Source: Shinisaurus crocodilurus (taxonomy: Eukaryota > Chordata > Lepidosauria > Squamata > Shinisauridae). Taken from it: a stretch of 64,000 nucleotides of DNA. Positions 1 to 11,154 of the stretch are shown here, one piece after another. The stretch is taken from the NCBI GenBank assembly GCA_021292165.1, contig CM037876.1:113961379-114025378 (forward strand), read 5' to 3'. The notes beneath the pieces are model-generated. The model was not told where the DNA came from and did no database searches. It saw only the letters and a list, made by a program, of their open reading frames with translations. Position numbers and translations under genes: made by a program. Within the stretch, counting starts at the first letter, position 1, and each line of letters opens with the position of its first letter.

Positions 1-273
1 AAGAACTGCACTATTGCTCTTGTGTAGCTTCCATTCATTTCAATTGAAGTTAAACAGAAGGATTTGCTGGAGGATTCTGACCCTTTTCTCTCCAGAATTC
101 ACTTGGTCTTGTTGTTCAGTTTTTTATCTGGAGATAATCTTTCATATATTTCCCATTATTTGTATTGGATCTTGGTGTGTGTTCAGGTGAGAATAAGAAT
201 TAGGAGCAGTTGAACTCTGATTATAAAGTGCCCAATTTCATTTCTTTGTAATAAAAATAACTCACGTGATGTA
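1..273. other. Intron 1, no recognisable feature
   Basis: AT-rich intronic sequence. I see no gene or repeat here. The final TA (272-273) is the target dinucleotide of the element that follows. Confidence 0.5.
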
Positions 274-523
274 CAGTAATACCTTGGATTGCAAGTAACT
301 TGGTTTGAGAGCATTTTGCAAGACAAGCAAATTTTTAAATATTTATTTAAATTTTTTTTTACTTGATATACAAGTGACGTCTTGCAATACAATACTGTAG
401 TACAGCTTAAATTAAAAATCTCTGTACAAATTTTTTTGGGGGGATTTCGTTTTGATATAAGAGTGTTTTGGATTACAAGCACGTTTCCGGAACGAATTAT
501 GCTCTCAATTCAAGGCATGACTG
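274..523 (+). mobile_element. Tigger/pogo-like MITE, copy 1
   Basis: A 250-bp non-autonomous DNA element flanked by TA on both sides (272-273 and 524-525). The left end reads cagtaataccttggattgc and the right end is its decayed inverse (ttcaaggcatgactg). TA target duplication and the CAGT start fit the Tc1/mariner superfamily, Tigger/pogo type. It has no transposase frame. Its internal sequence matches copy 3 (13,479) in inverse orientation at roughly 95% by eye. Confidence 0.8.
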
Positions 524-870
524 TAGATTGGGTCTTTGGATTACGAGGAATTTAAGAATTCAGGTCTTCAGGTTACTGAATATCTGGCTCTGGTTGAAAT
601 ACAATTAGCACATCCTGCTGACAGTGGAATGTGGAGAGATGCAAGTTCCTTCTCCTGTGGGCCCCTGTGTGCCCTGAAAATCTGCTGTATAGGGTTTAGG
701 CCCTAAATTTTAGGGACTCTTCAGAGTAGATTTTGAGAAGCCACTGGGAACTGCAGGAGGAGGAGGGGAGTTGACAGTCTCATATGAGTATAAGTCCACT
801 CCCCTGGTTACCTTTTAGTTAGCATATTGTAATAAACTGTATAATATGAGGAGCATGTAGGTATAAATAA
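524..870. other. No recognisable feature
   Basis: Intronic sequence in which I see no gene, RNA or clear repeat. Confidence 0.4.
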
Positions 871-873
871 CCA

Positions 874-1165
874 GTGTGGTGTTGTGGATAGACTAGAGCA
901 TTGAAATTGGACTGGATTTCAGTCAAGAGTGTTGAGAGTGTTGGACTGGGACTCAGGAGATCCAGTTTCTAGTCACCGCTCAGCCATGAAACTCACTGGG
1001 TGACTTTGGGCCAGTCACTGACTCTCAGCCTAACCTACCTCACAGGGTTGTTGTGAGGATAAAATCGAGAGGAGGAGGAGGATTATGTAAGCCGCCTTGG
1101 GTTCCTTGCAGGAAAAAAGGCGAGGGTATATATAAAATAATAAATAAATAAATAAATAAATAAAT
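874..1165 (+). mobile_element. tRNA-derived SINE, squamate type
   Basis: The head resembles a degraded tRNA promoter region (cagtgtggtg, gttggactgggactcagg, ttctagtcaccgc as a weak B box). The body is gaaactcactgggtgacttt, ctcacagggttgttgtgagg and tatgtaagccgccttgggtt. The tail is (AAAT)n at 1,137-1,165. The same consensus recurs at 1,408, 16,160, 17,015, 18,729, 32,701, 41,515 and 41,995. Inside the head an extra segment (about 893-935) duplicates the gttggactgg motif. Confidence 0.85.
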
Positions 1166-1407
1166 CCTATTTGCTGGATTACAGATCACCAAAAATTATA
1201 CATAGTTACAATTAATTCAAAGCCATCAACATGTAAATTTCATAAAATGTTAAAATTATTATACAATTGTAACCTAATTAATAATAATCATACACCTTAC
1301 AACTTAAAAATCATTTCTCTATAAACTTTAAAATTGCATATAGGTAAGCAAGTGATCCTATCCCCTTTGTAATGAACATTAGAACGCTGTTATCCTATTT
1401 GCTGAAT

Positions 1408-1529
1408 TACCTGCCTAACCTACCTCACAGTGTTGTTGTGAGGATAAAATGGAGAGGAGGATTATGTAAGCAGCCTTGGGTTCCTTGCCGGAAAAAGGGC
1501 GAGGTATAAATAAATAAATAAATAAAGTA
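1408..1529 (+). mobile_element. tRNA-derived SINE, 5'-truncated
   Basis: Only the 3' half is present: gcctaacctacctcacagtg through aaaaagggcgaggtataaat and an (AAAT)n tail. It is the same family as the preceding SINE. Confidence 0.8.
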
Positions 1530-1885
1530 CTAAGTTTAACAGATCCCCCAAATTATTATACATAGTTATTTATTATATTTATACCCTGAATATATGAATA
1601 TACAATTCATTCAAAGCCATTTTATATTGCTTATCTACCAAAGACATTTTTGCCAGAAGGTTACTAACTCACCACTTATTTTCTAATATTGTTCAGGATC
1701 AATCTCCTGAGTATGTAGATTGTGAGTTAATCACCAATATTCAAACACCTCCAGGTGGTGTTTTACATTTACATAGCCATTCACTGATTACAGTGCACTT
1801 CCTGGTTCTCTGGCTGCTAAATACCATAGTTAGTAGTACCTTACAGCCCCGATTTGCTATTCATGGCTGTTTTACAGTATTGCCA
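1530..1885. other. No recognisable feature
   Basis: AT-rich intronic sequence; nothing identified. Confidence 0.4.
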
Positions 1886-1889
1886 TGGT

Positions 1890-1990
1890 AATAACAGGCC
1901 ACAGACCGGGACCGGGCCGCGGACAGGGGGGGGGGGGGGGGCGGACGGACGGACGGATGGGACCCCGGGGGGGGGGACCCCTGCCCTAGC
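1890..1990 (-). mobile_element. hAT-like terminal fragment with poly-G run
   Basis: Read on the minus strand this begins ctagggcaggggtcc and continues through a cggcccggtcccggtctgtg stretch, a pattern typical of hAT/Charlie-type ends. It has degenerated into long G runs (1,926-1,942 and 1,969-1,978) and a (CGGA)n stretch. No matching second end was found. Confidence 0.5.
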
Positions 1991-3885
1991 ATACAATTCA
2001 TTTGGACCTGGCGGCTTGAACTTATTTAAGGTGCTTAGATATTCCCTGACCATCTCTCTGTCAACCTCAAGCTGCACTCCTCCTACCCCTTTTGCCTGTT
2101 TGTCACACATGCCAGATAGGACACAGATTAACTGCCATGTATACAGACACAGGATGGGGCTATGTACATCCTAGGTGATAAATAAACAAAAAGGTGAGTC
2201 CAAGGATGATACCAGGAGGAAGGCTTCTTTTTAGCAGTTGACAGAATTTACTTGGTTTTCTTTAAAAGCCATGCTCTTGTGCCTAAGTGCTATTTCATAC
2301 ATTATAGTATAACAGTCGGAATGTATACTCAACAGGGAGCCATGGCCAATCTTGGTTCTCTGCTGAGTGTACTGTATACGTGTGTGTTCAAACACATATT
2401 TGTATTTTTAAAAAACCATCTTAGCACTCAGATTTTCTTACTGCGGTCTGATAGAATGTAAATATAGAAAGAGGATTTTCCTTATGCCCCCTAAAGCCCC
2501 ATAGCAATTAATTCATATTAATTAATTTTTATTAATTAGGCAATTCTTCCAAACTTTTGCGCTCTCATATTGAGGAAACTCTCTAAAAGAGAAGTTTCTG
2601 CAAGCAAGAGAAGGGTGGAGAATTAAATATACCCCAATACTGAAGGTTTCTCAGCTGGAATTCACGACCAGACTCTGGAGAGTTACTAGTCTTCACCTTT
2701 CTCCCCTCTTAAAAATGTTGCTCACGCAAAGCATGCATCAAGGGGCTATCAAATATTTATGGAGTATCCCAGTGTGGCATTATTGCTATGAGCAGTGCAG
2801 CTGTGATGCCAGGCCAGGCCTGAAAGAAACAAAAAATGCTTCTTACATAAATGGCTCTCAGATGTAAATGCTTTATAGAAAAAATACGCAGCAATGAAGA
2901 AAAATAATAGGCTACATTTAAAAAAAAAAAAAAAGGAGGAAGAATAGATTAGAATTGTATTTAAGCCTTGCTTGGATGTCCACCTGCTGGAGGGGTGTGT
3001 GTGCAGTGGAAACTCAGTTCACTTTAGTTTTATTTGTCTCTGCCACAAGTCAGAACAAAATTACAAATTAAAATAGAACAAACACTAGAAGAAAGAAAAA
3101 TATAAACAGATTATAACATGACAAGTTTTATATGACAGCAACAATAACATATATCGAATACTGAGTTTGCAAACAGGAAGCTCCCATTTTTATCCTGTCT
3201 GAGGTGAAGACTGCACCTTAGTTCATGCAGAACTAAGGAGTATAATCTGCTATTTCACTTTATTTACTTTTTTTAAATTAAAAATGTATATCCTGATCAT
3301 CATAAAAAATTCTGAAGCAGCTAGCATAAAAAAATGAGAAACTATTAATTTAAACATAAAAACTAATAAAACCTCAATAAAACAGTCATGAATAAAAATA
3401 AAATAAAAGCAGAAACATCAGTCAAAGCAAGATAGGCAAGGTAGCAAAATGTAACATCTAATTCAAAGCTTGGAATAAGTTAGTTTTACCTAGTGACTAA
3501 AAGTAACAAAGTAGGCACCAGCTAAGTTTTCCACAAGCTGCATGTTACCATCAGAAAGGCCCTGTCTCCAGTTGCCACCCATTTTACCTACCTCAGAAGG
3601 GCGGGACACCTAGTCTGTTGAACCTAGGCTTCTGTTGAAGATCCTGGAGACTAGGCAGGGTCATATGGGACTATAGGTTTCTCCACTGTGGAGAATTATA
3701 TTGATGTAGCCTTACATGTACATGCTTGAATCTTCCGCATGCTATGTGTGTTTTAATTTTTATGAATAGACTCCATATCCAGAACCGTTGATAAGAAAAC
3801 AAACACCTCTGTATACAGATCTTCCTTTGCTTTTTCTTTACCAGAGTACTGAATTCTATTTTGAGGGTACTTCTTATGAGACAGA
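1991..3885. other. AT-rich intron, no gene seen
   Basis: No conserved coding signature, RNA gene or clear repeat. It includes a 16-base poly-A near 2,919 and long AT-rich stretches. Short open frames here have no recognisable similarity. Confidence 0.4.
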
Positions 3886-3894
3886 AAAAAAAAG

Positions 3895-5050
3895 AAGAGC
3901 CATGCTGAATCAGACCAAGATTCCATCTAGTCCAGCATTCTGTTCACTCAGTGGCGAACCAGCTGCCCACAGGAAACCCACATGCAGGACATGAGTGCAA
4001 CAGCACCCTCCCACCCATATTCCCCAGCACCTGGTATACACAGGCATACTGCCTCTGACACTGGAGGTAGCATGTAGCCACCAGGACCAGTAGCCATTGA
4101 TAGCCTTATCCTCCATGAATTTGTCCAGTCCCCTTTTAAAGCCATCCAAATTGGTGGCCATCATTACAGCTTGTGGAAGTGAATTCCATAGTTTAATTAT
4201 GCACTGTGTGAAGAAGTACTTCCTTTTATCTGTCCTGAATCTTCCACCAATCAGCGTTATAGGATGACCCCAGGTTCTAGTATTATGAGAGAGGGAGAAG
4301 AATGTCTCCCTATCCACTTTCTCCGCACCATGCATAATTTTGTACAGCTCTATTTATATTTTTCTAAGCCTTTTTACTCGTCTTTTTTTCAGCCCAGATG
4401 TTGTAACCTTTTCTCATAGGGGAGTTGTTCCAGCCCCTTGATCATTTTAGTTGCCCTTTTCTGCAATTTTTCCAACTCTACAATATCCATTTTTAGGTGC
4501 AGTGACCAGAAGTGTACACAGTATTGACACTGGGAGTTTTATTTTCAATTCTTTTCCTAATTATGCCTAATATGGAGTTTGCCTTTTTCACAGTAGCTGC
4601 ACACTGGGTTGACATTTTCATTGAGCTGTCCACCACAACCCCAAGATCCCTTCCTTGGTCAGACACTGGTAGCTCGGACCCCATCAGCTTATACTTGAAG
4701 TTTACACTTGCTTACATTGAACTGCATTTGCCATTTTGATGCACATTCTCCCAGTTGAGAGAGAGAATTTGCCATTTTGATGCACATTCTCCCAGTGGAG
4801 CTCCTCACAATCTCTTTTTGTTTTAGCCACCCTAAATAATTTGGTATCATCAGCAAACTGGACCACTTCATTGCTCACTCCTAATTCCAGATCATTTATG
4901 AATAAGCTGAAAAGTATTGGTCCCAATACAGATCCCTGTGGGACCTCACTGTGTACATCCTTCATTGGGAGAATTTACCATTTATTCCCATTCTTTGCTT
5001 ACTGTTCTTTAACCAATTACTGATCCATAAGAGGATCTGTCCTTTTATTC
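3895..5050 (-). pseudogene. CR1-clade LINE, 3' part with reverse transcriptase remnants
   Basis: A degraded non-LTR retrotransposon lies on the minus strand. Reading from 4,965 downward, the translation shows VPQGSVLGPILFSLFINDL followed by VQFADDTKLF, the RT motif with catalytic FADD. Further down come an LGVVVDSSMKMS block and a RKYFFTQCIIKLWNSLPQAV block typical of the CR1-group C-terminus. The 3' end is at about 3,900 (rc of gccatgctgaatcagaccaa). The frame is broken several times and a short tandem duplication (unit at about 4,726-4,760, repeated 4,770-4,800) interrupts the RT. Related 3' ends occur at 6,548, 18,175, 45,815 and 58,620. The exact clade (CR1 or a sister) is uncertain. Confidence 0.8.
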
Positions 5051-5790
5051 CATGACTACTAAGTTGGCTCGGGAATCTCCATTCTACCCAACACAACACC
5101 TTCCTGCCATTCTTTGCATTTCACACTGATACACAGTCTGTTTTCTTGAAAGTCAGGGCACATTTAGGTCACCGTTAGTAACATACTCACATATGTTTCC
5201 TTCACAATATGTTTCATCTTTTTTTTTATTGCATATAGCACATCAAGAGCAGCAGGTTTACTCTAAAAAGTCTACTGTACACTGAACAGTTTTTAATGCT
5301 ACCATGTGCACTTGAAGTAAAGTATGATTATCTCCACTCCACAAATTGGAATTATAGCTTTGAAGTATCTTGGGTGTTTTATTTTCACAGCTGTACAATA
5401 TGTGATATGTGTATAATTGTGCACAGTGATAGGGATTTTGCTGCTACAAGATGTGATGATGAGCCACTGTTAGCGTAGAAGGTTTAAAAATGTACAGGAT
5501 TAGACAAATTCATGAAGTCAAAATTATAGTAGCCAGATATGGCATCTCCACTTTCAAAGGTAGTATAGCTTTGATGATCAAATCCTGAGGACAAGGGAAT
5601 GGCCATTTCCATTACATTCTGCTTGTGAGCATCTTGCTGGCCACTGGAGAGACTGAGAACCAAAGAGCTGCTTAGGTTTACAAGGGGCTTCCTAGCCCAG
5701 TGGAACTTTGAACAGCCGATTGCCATGCTGCATCATAAACTGTTTGTGTAAATCCTCTTGGTTTTGAAATGGGGTTGTCATGCAGTGTAT
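5051..5790. other. No recognisable feature
   Basis: Intronic sequence with no convincing gene or repeat assignment. Confidence 0.4.
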
Positions 5791-5885
5791 GACAGTGCAA
5801 TCCTATATATGTCTACTCAGAAGTAAGCCTCACTGAGTTCAGTTGGGCTCATTCTCATGTAAGTGGGTATAGGATTACAGCCTAA
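5791..5885. mobile_element. Palindromic squamate MITE (CAATCCTAT / ATAGGATT)
   Basis: The unit starts gtgcaatcctatatatgtct and ends gtgggtataggattacagc, so its two halves are imperfect inverse copies. The same unit recurs at 17,940, 38,846 and, degraded, 49,455 and 63,482. Confidence 0.7.
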
Positions 5886-5902
5886 AGTTCCCTTGGATTC
5901 AT

Positions 5903-6547
5903 GGTTATGACAGGGATGTTGAAGAGTCCTTGGTCTTGAGTCACGAGTCTTTGGACTCGAGTCCGAGTCCTTGGTCCAAAATGGTGAGTCACGAGTCACT
6001 CCCAAAGCTGACTCCACAATGGGTTTTTTCCCCAACAAAATAAGGCTACTTCAGATGTGTGGCTTAAATAATTTCTAGGCACAAGTGTGCCTTTTTATTT
6101 CAAAACTCTGCCACTGATTTTGACAAGAACAGACCAGGCAGACACACCCAAAATAACCAGGCAGGCAGAGGAGGCAGGGAACCCCAAAGCAGGCAGGCAG
6201 AGGCCTTTGTCTTGGACAATTCAAACTGTGGAACTGGTCAAGAAGAGACCAGGCAGGCAGAGGAGGCTGGGAACCCTAAACAGGCAGGCAGAGGCAGCCA
6301 AACCCAAAATGTCTGAAAGGTTGCATTTTAGGAAAATGATTTAAAATCTTCGCTGGCGATTGCACTTCTCTCCACTTCCTTCTGGCACAGCCCAGGAATA
6401 TTGAAGAGTCCTTGGTCTCGAGTACCGAGTCGAGTCTCGAGTCCCATTAAAAATATTGGGACTCGAGTGGGACTCGAGTCAGAGGGGGGACTCAGTCTGA
6501 CTCACGAGTCGAGTCCTAGAGTCCGAGTCCCCATCCCTGGGTTATGA
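5903..6547. mobile_element. hAT element with 8-bp target duplication
   Basis: The 629-bp element 5,911-6,539 is bounded by cagggatg and catccctg inverted ends. It is flanked by an exact 8-bp direct repeat, ggttatga, at 5,903-5,910 and 6,540-6,547, the hallmark of hAT transposition. Both subterminal regions are packed with the palindrome gactcgagtc and partial versions (about 5,935-5,995 and 6,405-6,530). The middle holds a GGCAGGCAGAGG-type minisatellite (about 6,130-6,300). No transposase frame is present, so it is non-autonomous. Confidence 0.85.
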
Positions 6548-6615
6548 GGATTCTAGGCAGAATGCTGGACTTGATGAACCTTTGGTCTGATCTGGCAAGG
6601 CAGTCTTTTTTTATG
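6548..6615 (+). mobile_element. LINE 3'-end fragment (CR1 group)
   Basis: It contains agaatgctggacttgatgaa and ttggtctgatctggcaaggc, the common 3' terminus of the same LINE family as the 3,895-5,050 element, in plus orientation. Confidence 0.6.
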
Positions 6616-6779
6616 TGAATCTTGGAGGTTCCAAAAGTTACGATACCTAAGGAACCCTTTTTAAAATTAAAATTGGAGGCACAGTTTGCCCTTATAGTTT
6701 GTATCTCAGTGGTAATGTTTGAATGTGGAAAGTTGCAGGCTCAATCTCTTGTCACCATAGACCCTGACGAAATAGCTAA

Positions 6780-7785
6780 CTATCAGCCAGTATCAAAAAT
6801 CCTTGGGAGGTACAGTGCTTGAATGAGTGGTGGCTATCCAGCTTCACACTTTCCTGGGTGATAGTGATTTTCTGGACCCATTTCTGACCTAGTTTCACTG
6901 CTTTGATTGTCCTGGTGGATAACCTGCAAGCAAAGAGTGATGGGGGCCGGGTGAGTTCCTTTTGATTCTCTTGGACCTCTCAATTAAATTTGGTACCATC
7001 AAACCATGGTATCCTTTTGGATTCCTGTCTGGGTTGGGGCTAGTGTTTTGCAGTGGTTCCAGTCCTACATGGTGGACCAGCTACAGAAGGTAGTGTTGGA
7101 GGACTGTAGTGCGGCATGATGTTAGGTATTTCATAAGGCTCTGTATTATCCTTATGCTATTAACATCTACATGAAACCACTGGGAGATGTCACCAGATGT
7201 TTTTGTAGTGGTTGCTAACAATACAATGACAACATCCAGCTTTACTTCTTTAAATCAGACCCAGGTGTAGCTGTGGGCACCGAATAAGGTGTGTGGAGTC
7301 AGTAAAGGGCTGAATGAGAGCTAACGAACTGAAGCTCAATCCAGATAAGAAAATGGAGGTGAACGGATTATCAAATAAATTTCAGTGGATAAATGGATGT
7401 GAATGAACTATTGCCAGGGAAGTGGTATTGAGTTGGCTTTAGGCAGGGTTGCACTCTCCCTTAGGAGCCAGGTTCGCAGCCTGAGGCTGCTGCTTGACCC
7501 AGCTCTGCCCTTTAAAGTCCTAAATGTCATGGAACCTGGATATCTGCCCAAGTGCCGCCTTCCACACAAGCCCGCCAGTCACTTAAGATCTTTGTGGGAG
7601 GCCCTTCTCTGGTGTCCTCACCTTCTGAAGTTACGGTAAGTGGGCAACTACAGAAGTTGCTTCTCAGTGGTTGGTATCCAAATTATGGAACTCCTTATCT
7701 AAGCATGTGCTCCTTGCACCATCGGTATCTTTCAGGTGCTTGATGAAGTTCAGCCTGTTCTTTCAGGCTTTTAATGACATTTGAT
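6780..7785 (+). pseudogene. L2 LINE fragment
   Basis: A degraded L2-type reverse transcriptase remnant. Recognisable pieces are the LFNIYMKPLG equivalent (atctacatgaaaccactggg, 7,168-7,187), a decayed YADDTQL region (7,215-7,250) and LKLNPDK (gctcaatccagataag). Next comes the 3' section with the gaacctggatatctgcccaa, gggaggcccttctctggtgt and tatggaactccttat blocks. Frames are interrupted throughout and the 5' part is missing. Confidence 0.75.
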
Positions 7786-8010
7786 TGCTTTTTATAATAC
7801 CTGATATATTTATGAGAAGTGGTTGATTATGGAACTCTTACCTCACTGCTTCATTGTTGATCATTTTTTGTTTTTTTCTGCTGTGTGACCGGCTTCAGAA
7901 GCAGCGGCTTGGCTTATTTATCCATGATGAGCCATGGTACTGGTGGGCTCGAGGTTGCATATGCAGCCTCTGCTTGGGGGTTGTCATGTTGCACAAAGCT
8001 GGTGAGCATG

Positions 8011-8230
8011 GGTTGTGCAAGGGTAAACCACTCTCAGATAACCCTAAATCAGACCATGAGTTATACGAGGGTTGTTTAACTCTCACATAACCTACACTTG
8101 ATGGGTTCGCACGACACAAGAACCCCTGAGCAGGGGTTGTATATTCAAAATGGTGGGCTCACGTGCCCCACATGCACCACAGCCTCACTGAGGGTTAAAT
8201 AACCCACAGTGTGCTGTCGTTGTGTGTACA
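8011..8230. mobile_element. Decayed Harbinger-like MITE
   Basis: It contains gatgggttcgcacgacacaa and scattered gttatccgagggttgtttaac-like inverted blocks (8,035-8,075 and 8,190-8,215). This is the same vocabulary as the elements at 14,470, 21,420 and 61,550. Its boundaries are uncertain. Confidence 0.4.
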
Positions 8231-9252
8231 GCGTGTGTGTGTGTTTGCTTAATTTTATTCTCCTTAGCCTCTTTTGAGGCTTTTGTAGAAGGTAGGATAT
8301 CAATCCCAACATAAATAACTAATGTAAAACATTTTTTTAGTATATGTAAGAGTAAAAATTACTGTCAGTCAAAGGAACTGTTATCTTGTGTATCATGTTT
8401 CTTCATGAGTCACTGTTTTGAGGTGGCTTCTGAGTAGAAGGCAGCAAGCCCATGCAGTGGACATTTCCTTCTGAGGGCAGATTATTCTGTTGTCCTCTTT
8501 GCATTGGGAGTGATTGATCACACCCAATGCAGGGACAGCAGAATTGACTGATCCTAGCTTAATGGGGGTAAAATGAACCATGCAGAAATGTAGGTAGCAG
8601 CTTCCTCTTGTGGATGCATGCTTTTTCTCAGTATATTGTGGGACTTACTGAAATATCACAAGTTTTTGAAATCTTGATGGAAATTCCTGTAGAAGCAAAA
8701 TACCGTGAGCTAAGTATATAATGGGAATGGACCCAGTATTTGCTTCTGCTGGGGACTCATGCTTCAGCTGAAACCTTTTCTGAGTTTAAAGTTCAGTTAG
8801 CACACTTTCCAAAGGGATAGCCATGTTAGTCTTTTGCAGCAAAAACACCAAAGAGTCTTGTGGCGTCTTAAAAATGAACACATTTCTTATGGCATACATT
8901 TTCATGGACTAGCTTATTTTGTTGTTTCCATTAATACTACAGTATTTGTACCCATCTGTTTTTGGTGTGTTGAACCATCAAAGCCTTTTGCTGAAACGTT
9001 TTAGTAAAGTATTAGGCAATGAGATTATAGCATTTCTGGCAGAGTTTAATGTGGCTGGAAGCGAAGATAAAATGGCATTACTACAAACTGTTAAAAACTA
9101 AGAGGAATATGTTGTCATTTACAGTTTCACCAAAAACAGAGATTGTCAGATGTTTGAAAGTGACTATATCTGCATCATCTTGCCAAATAGGAAACTTTTA
9201 AAAACATCCCCACACATTTAAAGAAATTCATTTTTAAATTGCATAGAGCATG
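8231..9252. other. Mostly unassigned intron; dispersed reptile repeat at 8,815-8,920
   Basis: Bases 8,815-8,920 (gatagccatgttagtctttt through gtcttaaaaatgaacacatt) match a repeat I remember as common in reptiles; its class is uncertain. Nothing else is recognised. Confidence 0.4.
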
Positions 9253-9254
9253 TA

Positions 9255-9415
9255 CAGTAATACCTTGGATTGCAAGTAACTTGGTCTGAGAGCGTTTTGC
9301 AAGACAAGCAATTTTTTTTAAAAAAATTTGACTTGATAAGCGAGCAAGGTCTTGCCAGACAAGTCCGGATGCAAGAGATTTTATTATGGAAGTGCCTTGC
9401 AAGCATATCACAGTA
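9255..9415 (+). mobile_element. Tigger/pogo-like MITE, copy 2 (damaged right end)
   Basis: The left end cagtaataccttggattgc follows TA at 9,253-9,254. The internal cttggtctgagagcgttttg block matches the other copies, but the right terminus is decayed (cttgcaagcatatcacag). Confidence 0.7.
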
Positions 9416-9554
9416 GGCCTCTGAATGACCTGAAAAGCTCTACTGGGTGGCACACAGAGGATTCAATAGAGGCAGAGATATAGTTTCTTTGCGGCACTCA
9501 CTGCCCCTGAAAATACCTGACCAGAGGCACACGCCAGTGTCTGACTGCCTCCAC

Positions 9555-9680
9555 TAGGGTTGTGTGAGAATTTTTGGAGAACCGTTCAGCAAGTGCGAAC
9601 TCGCCCTGTTCGGCTCACGCGAGTCTGTTCGCGAACGTTCTCCTTTTAGCTCCGTTCGGCGCACCGTTTGCGAACACAAA
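9555..9680. mobile_element. Possible hAT-type fragment with GTTCGCGAAC motif
   Basis: It starts ctagggttgtgtgagaattt and contains gttcgcgaacgttc and related inverted pieces (cgttcggcgcaccgtttgcg). It has the look of a short TIR element, but no matching second terminus is seen. Confidence 0.3.
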
Positions 9681-9699
9681 AACACAGAACAGTTATGTT

Positions 9700-11152
9700 G
9701 AGGTAGCCAGAGGAGGGCTGTGTTCAGTTTTCTTGGATGTGTTTCAGTTGGTACGGAGTGAGGACATTGACAAGCTGCTTGGACAGGTTCGTGCCATCAC
9801 TTCCATATTGGATTCTTGCCCCTCTTGGCTTACAAAATCTGGCAGGGAGGGAACAGCCGGCTGGGCCAGGGAGGTGAACAGTGCCTCCTTGTGAGAAGGA
9901 GTGGTTCTGGGCCACCTGAAAGAGGCAGTGGTGAGACCGCTCCTGAAGAAATCCTCCTTGGACCTGGAAGATCTCTATAACTTTAGGCTACTGGCAAATA
10001 TTCCTTTCCTGGGCAAGGTCCTTTAACCAGCTCCAGATGCTCTTGGATGAGACTGACTATCTGGATCCATTTCAGTTGGGGTTCAGGCTGGATTTTGGGA
10101 TGGAAACAGCCTTGGTTACCCTGTATAACGATGACTTATGTCAGGAGAGAGACAGGGGAGTGTGACTTTGTTGATTCTCCTTGTTCTCTTGGTGGTATTG
10201 CCCCTGGTATCCTCTGGGACATAGAGTTGGGGGTGGGCGGTACTGCATTACAATTGTTTCACTCCTACTTGGAGGGTTGGCTCAGGAAAGTGGTGCTTGG
10301 GGGATATGGCTTGGCCCCATGGATTCTCCAGCGTGGGGTTAGGGCTTGTTTTTGTTCCTTATGCTATTTAACATCTACATGAAACCATTGAGTGTGGTCA
10401 TCTGGTGTTTTGGAATGCATTGCCATCAGTACACTGATGACACACAGCTCCATTTCTCCTTTTCATCTTTATCAAAGTTAGGCTGTGGATTGGTGCATAG
10501 CTGTGACAATGGACTAGATTTCATAGATTTCAGAGATCATAGAGTTGGAAGGAGCCTACAAGGCTATCGAGTCCAACACCCTGCTCAATGCAGGAAACTA
10601 GAGGAGGGGTCTCCCATCCCATAGCCAGGCCTGACCCTGCTTAGCTTTCCACGCTCAGACAAGCTGAGCCAGCGTAAGCCACAGGTATTACAGACTAGAT
10701 GAAGGCTAATAATGGAGCTAATTTTGTCACTTGAGGCTCAGGTGGCCTCAGTGGCACAGCGCCTTCTACCAACTTTCGTTGGTGGCCCAGCTACATCCCT
10801 ATGACTGGACAGGCTTTAATAGTCTATACTCTGATAACCTCCAGGTTACTGCAATGCCCTCTATGTACAGCTGCCTTTGAAGATGGTTCAGAAACTGCAG
10901 CTTGTGCAAAATGCTGCGGCCAGATTGATATCAGGGATCAGAAGGTCCGAACATAGAGAGATCTTTTACAGGCCTAGTTCTAGATTTTTATGGCTGTTTT
11001 ACCTATTCCTGTGTTGTTTTGTATTGTATTTTATAAATATTTGTGTTCTGTTTTATATTTTTAACTGTTTGTATGGCCTTTTACTTAACTTTGTAATTCT
11101 CCCACAGAACATTTGTTATTGGGTGGATTAAAAATAAAATAAATAAGTAAAT
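9700..11152 (+). pseudogene. L2 LINE, 5'-truncated, interrupted by a SINE
   Basis: A degraded L2 ORF2. Successive pieces translate as PLLKKSSLDLEDLYNFR (about 9,935-9,990), LDPFQLGFR (10,060), LFNIYMKPLSVV (10,363), QYTDDTQLHFS with the RT active-site box as YTDD (10,430-10,460), and LQLVQNAAARLISG (10,893-10,940). The 3' end carries the aataaaataaataagtaaat tail. Frameshifts and stops occur throughout. A 5S-derived SINE inserted at 10,520 splits it. Confidence 0.85.
10520..10692 (-). mobile_element. 5S rRNA-derived SINE with CR1 tail, copy A
   Basis: Read on the minus strand, the head (10,679 downward) is ggcttacgctggctcagctt, then gagcgtggaaagctaagcag and gtcaggcctggct, homologous to the internal promoter region of 5S rRNA. 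The tail is the CR1 3' end (ccttccaactctatgatctc). The flanks carry an 8-bp direct repeat, gactagat, at 10,512-10,519 and 10,693-10,700, showing insertion into the L2 element. Confidence 0.8.
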
Positions 11153-11154
11153 AT

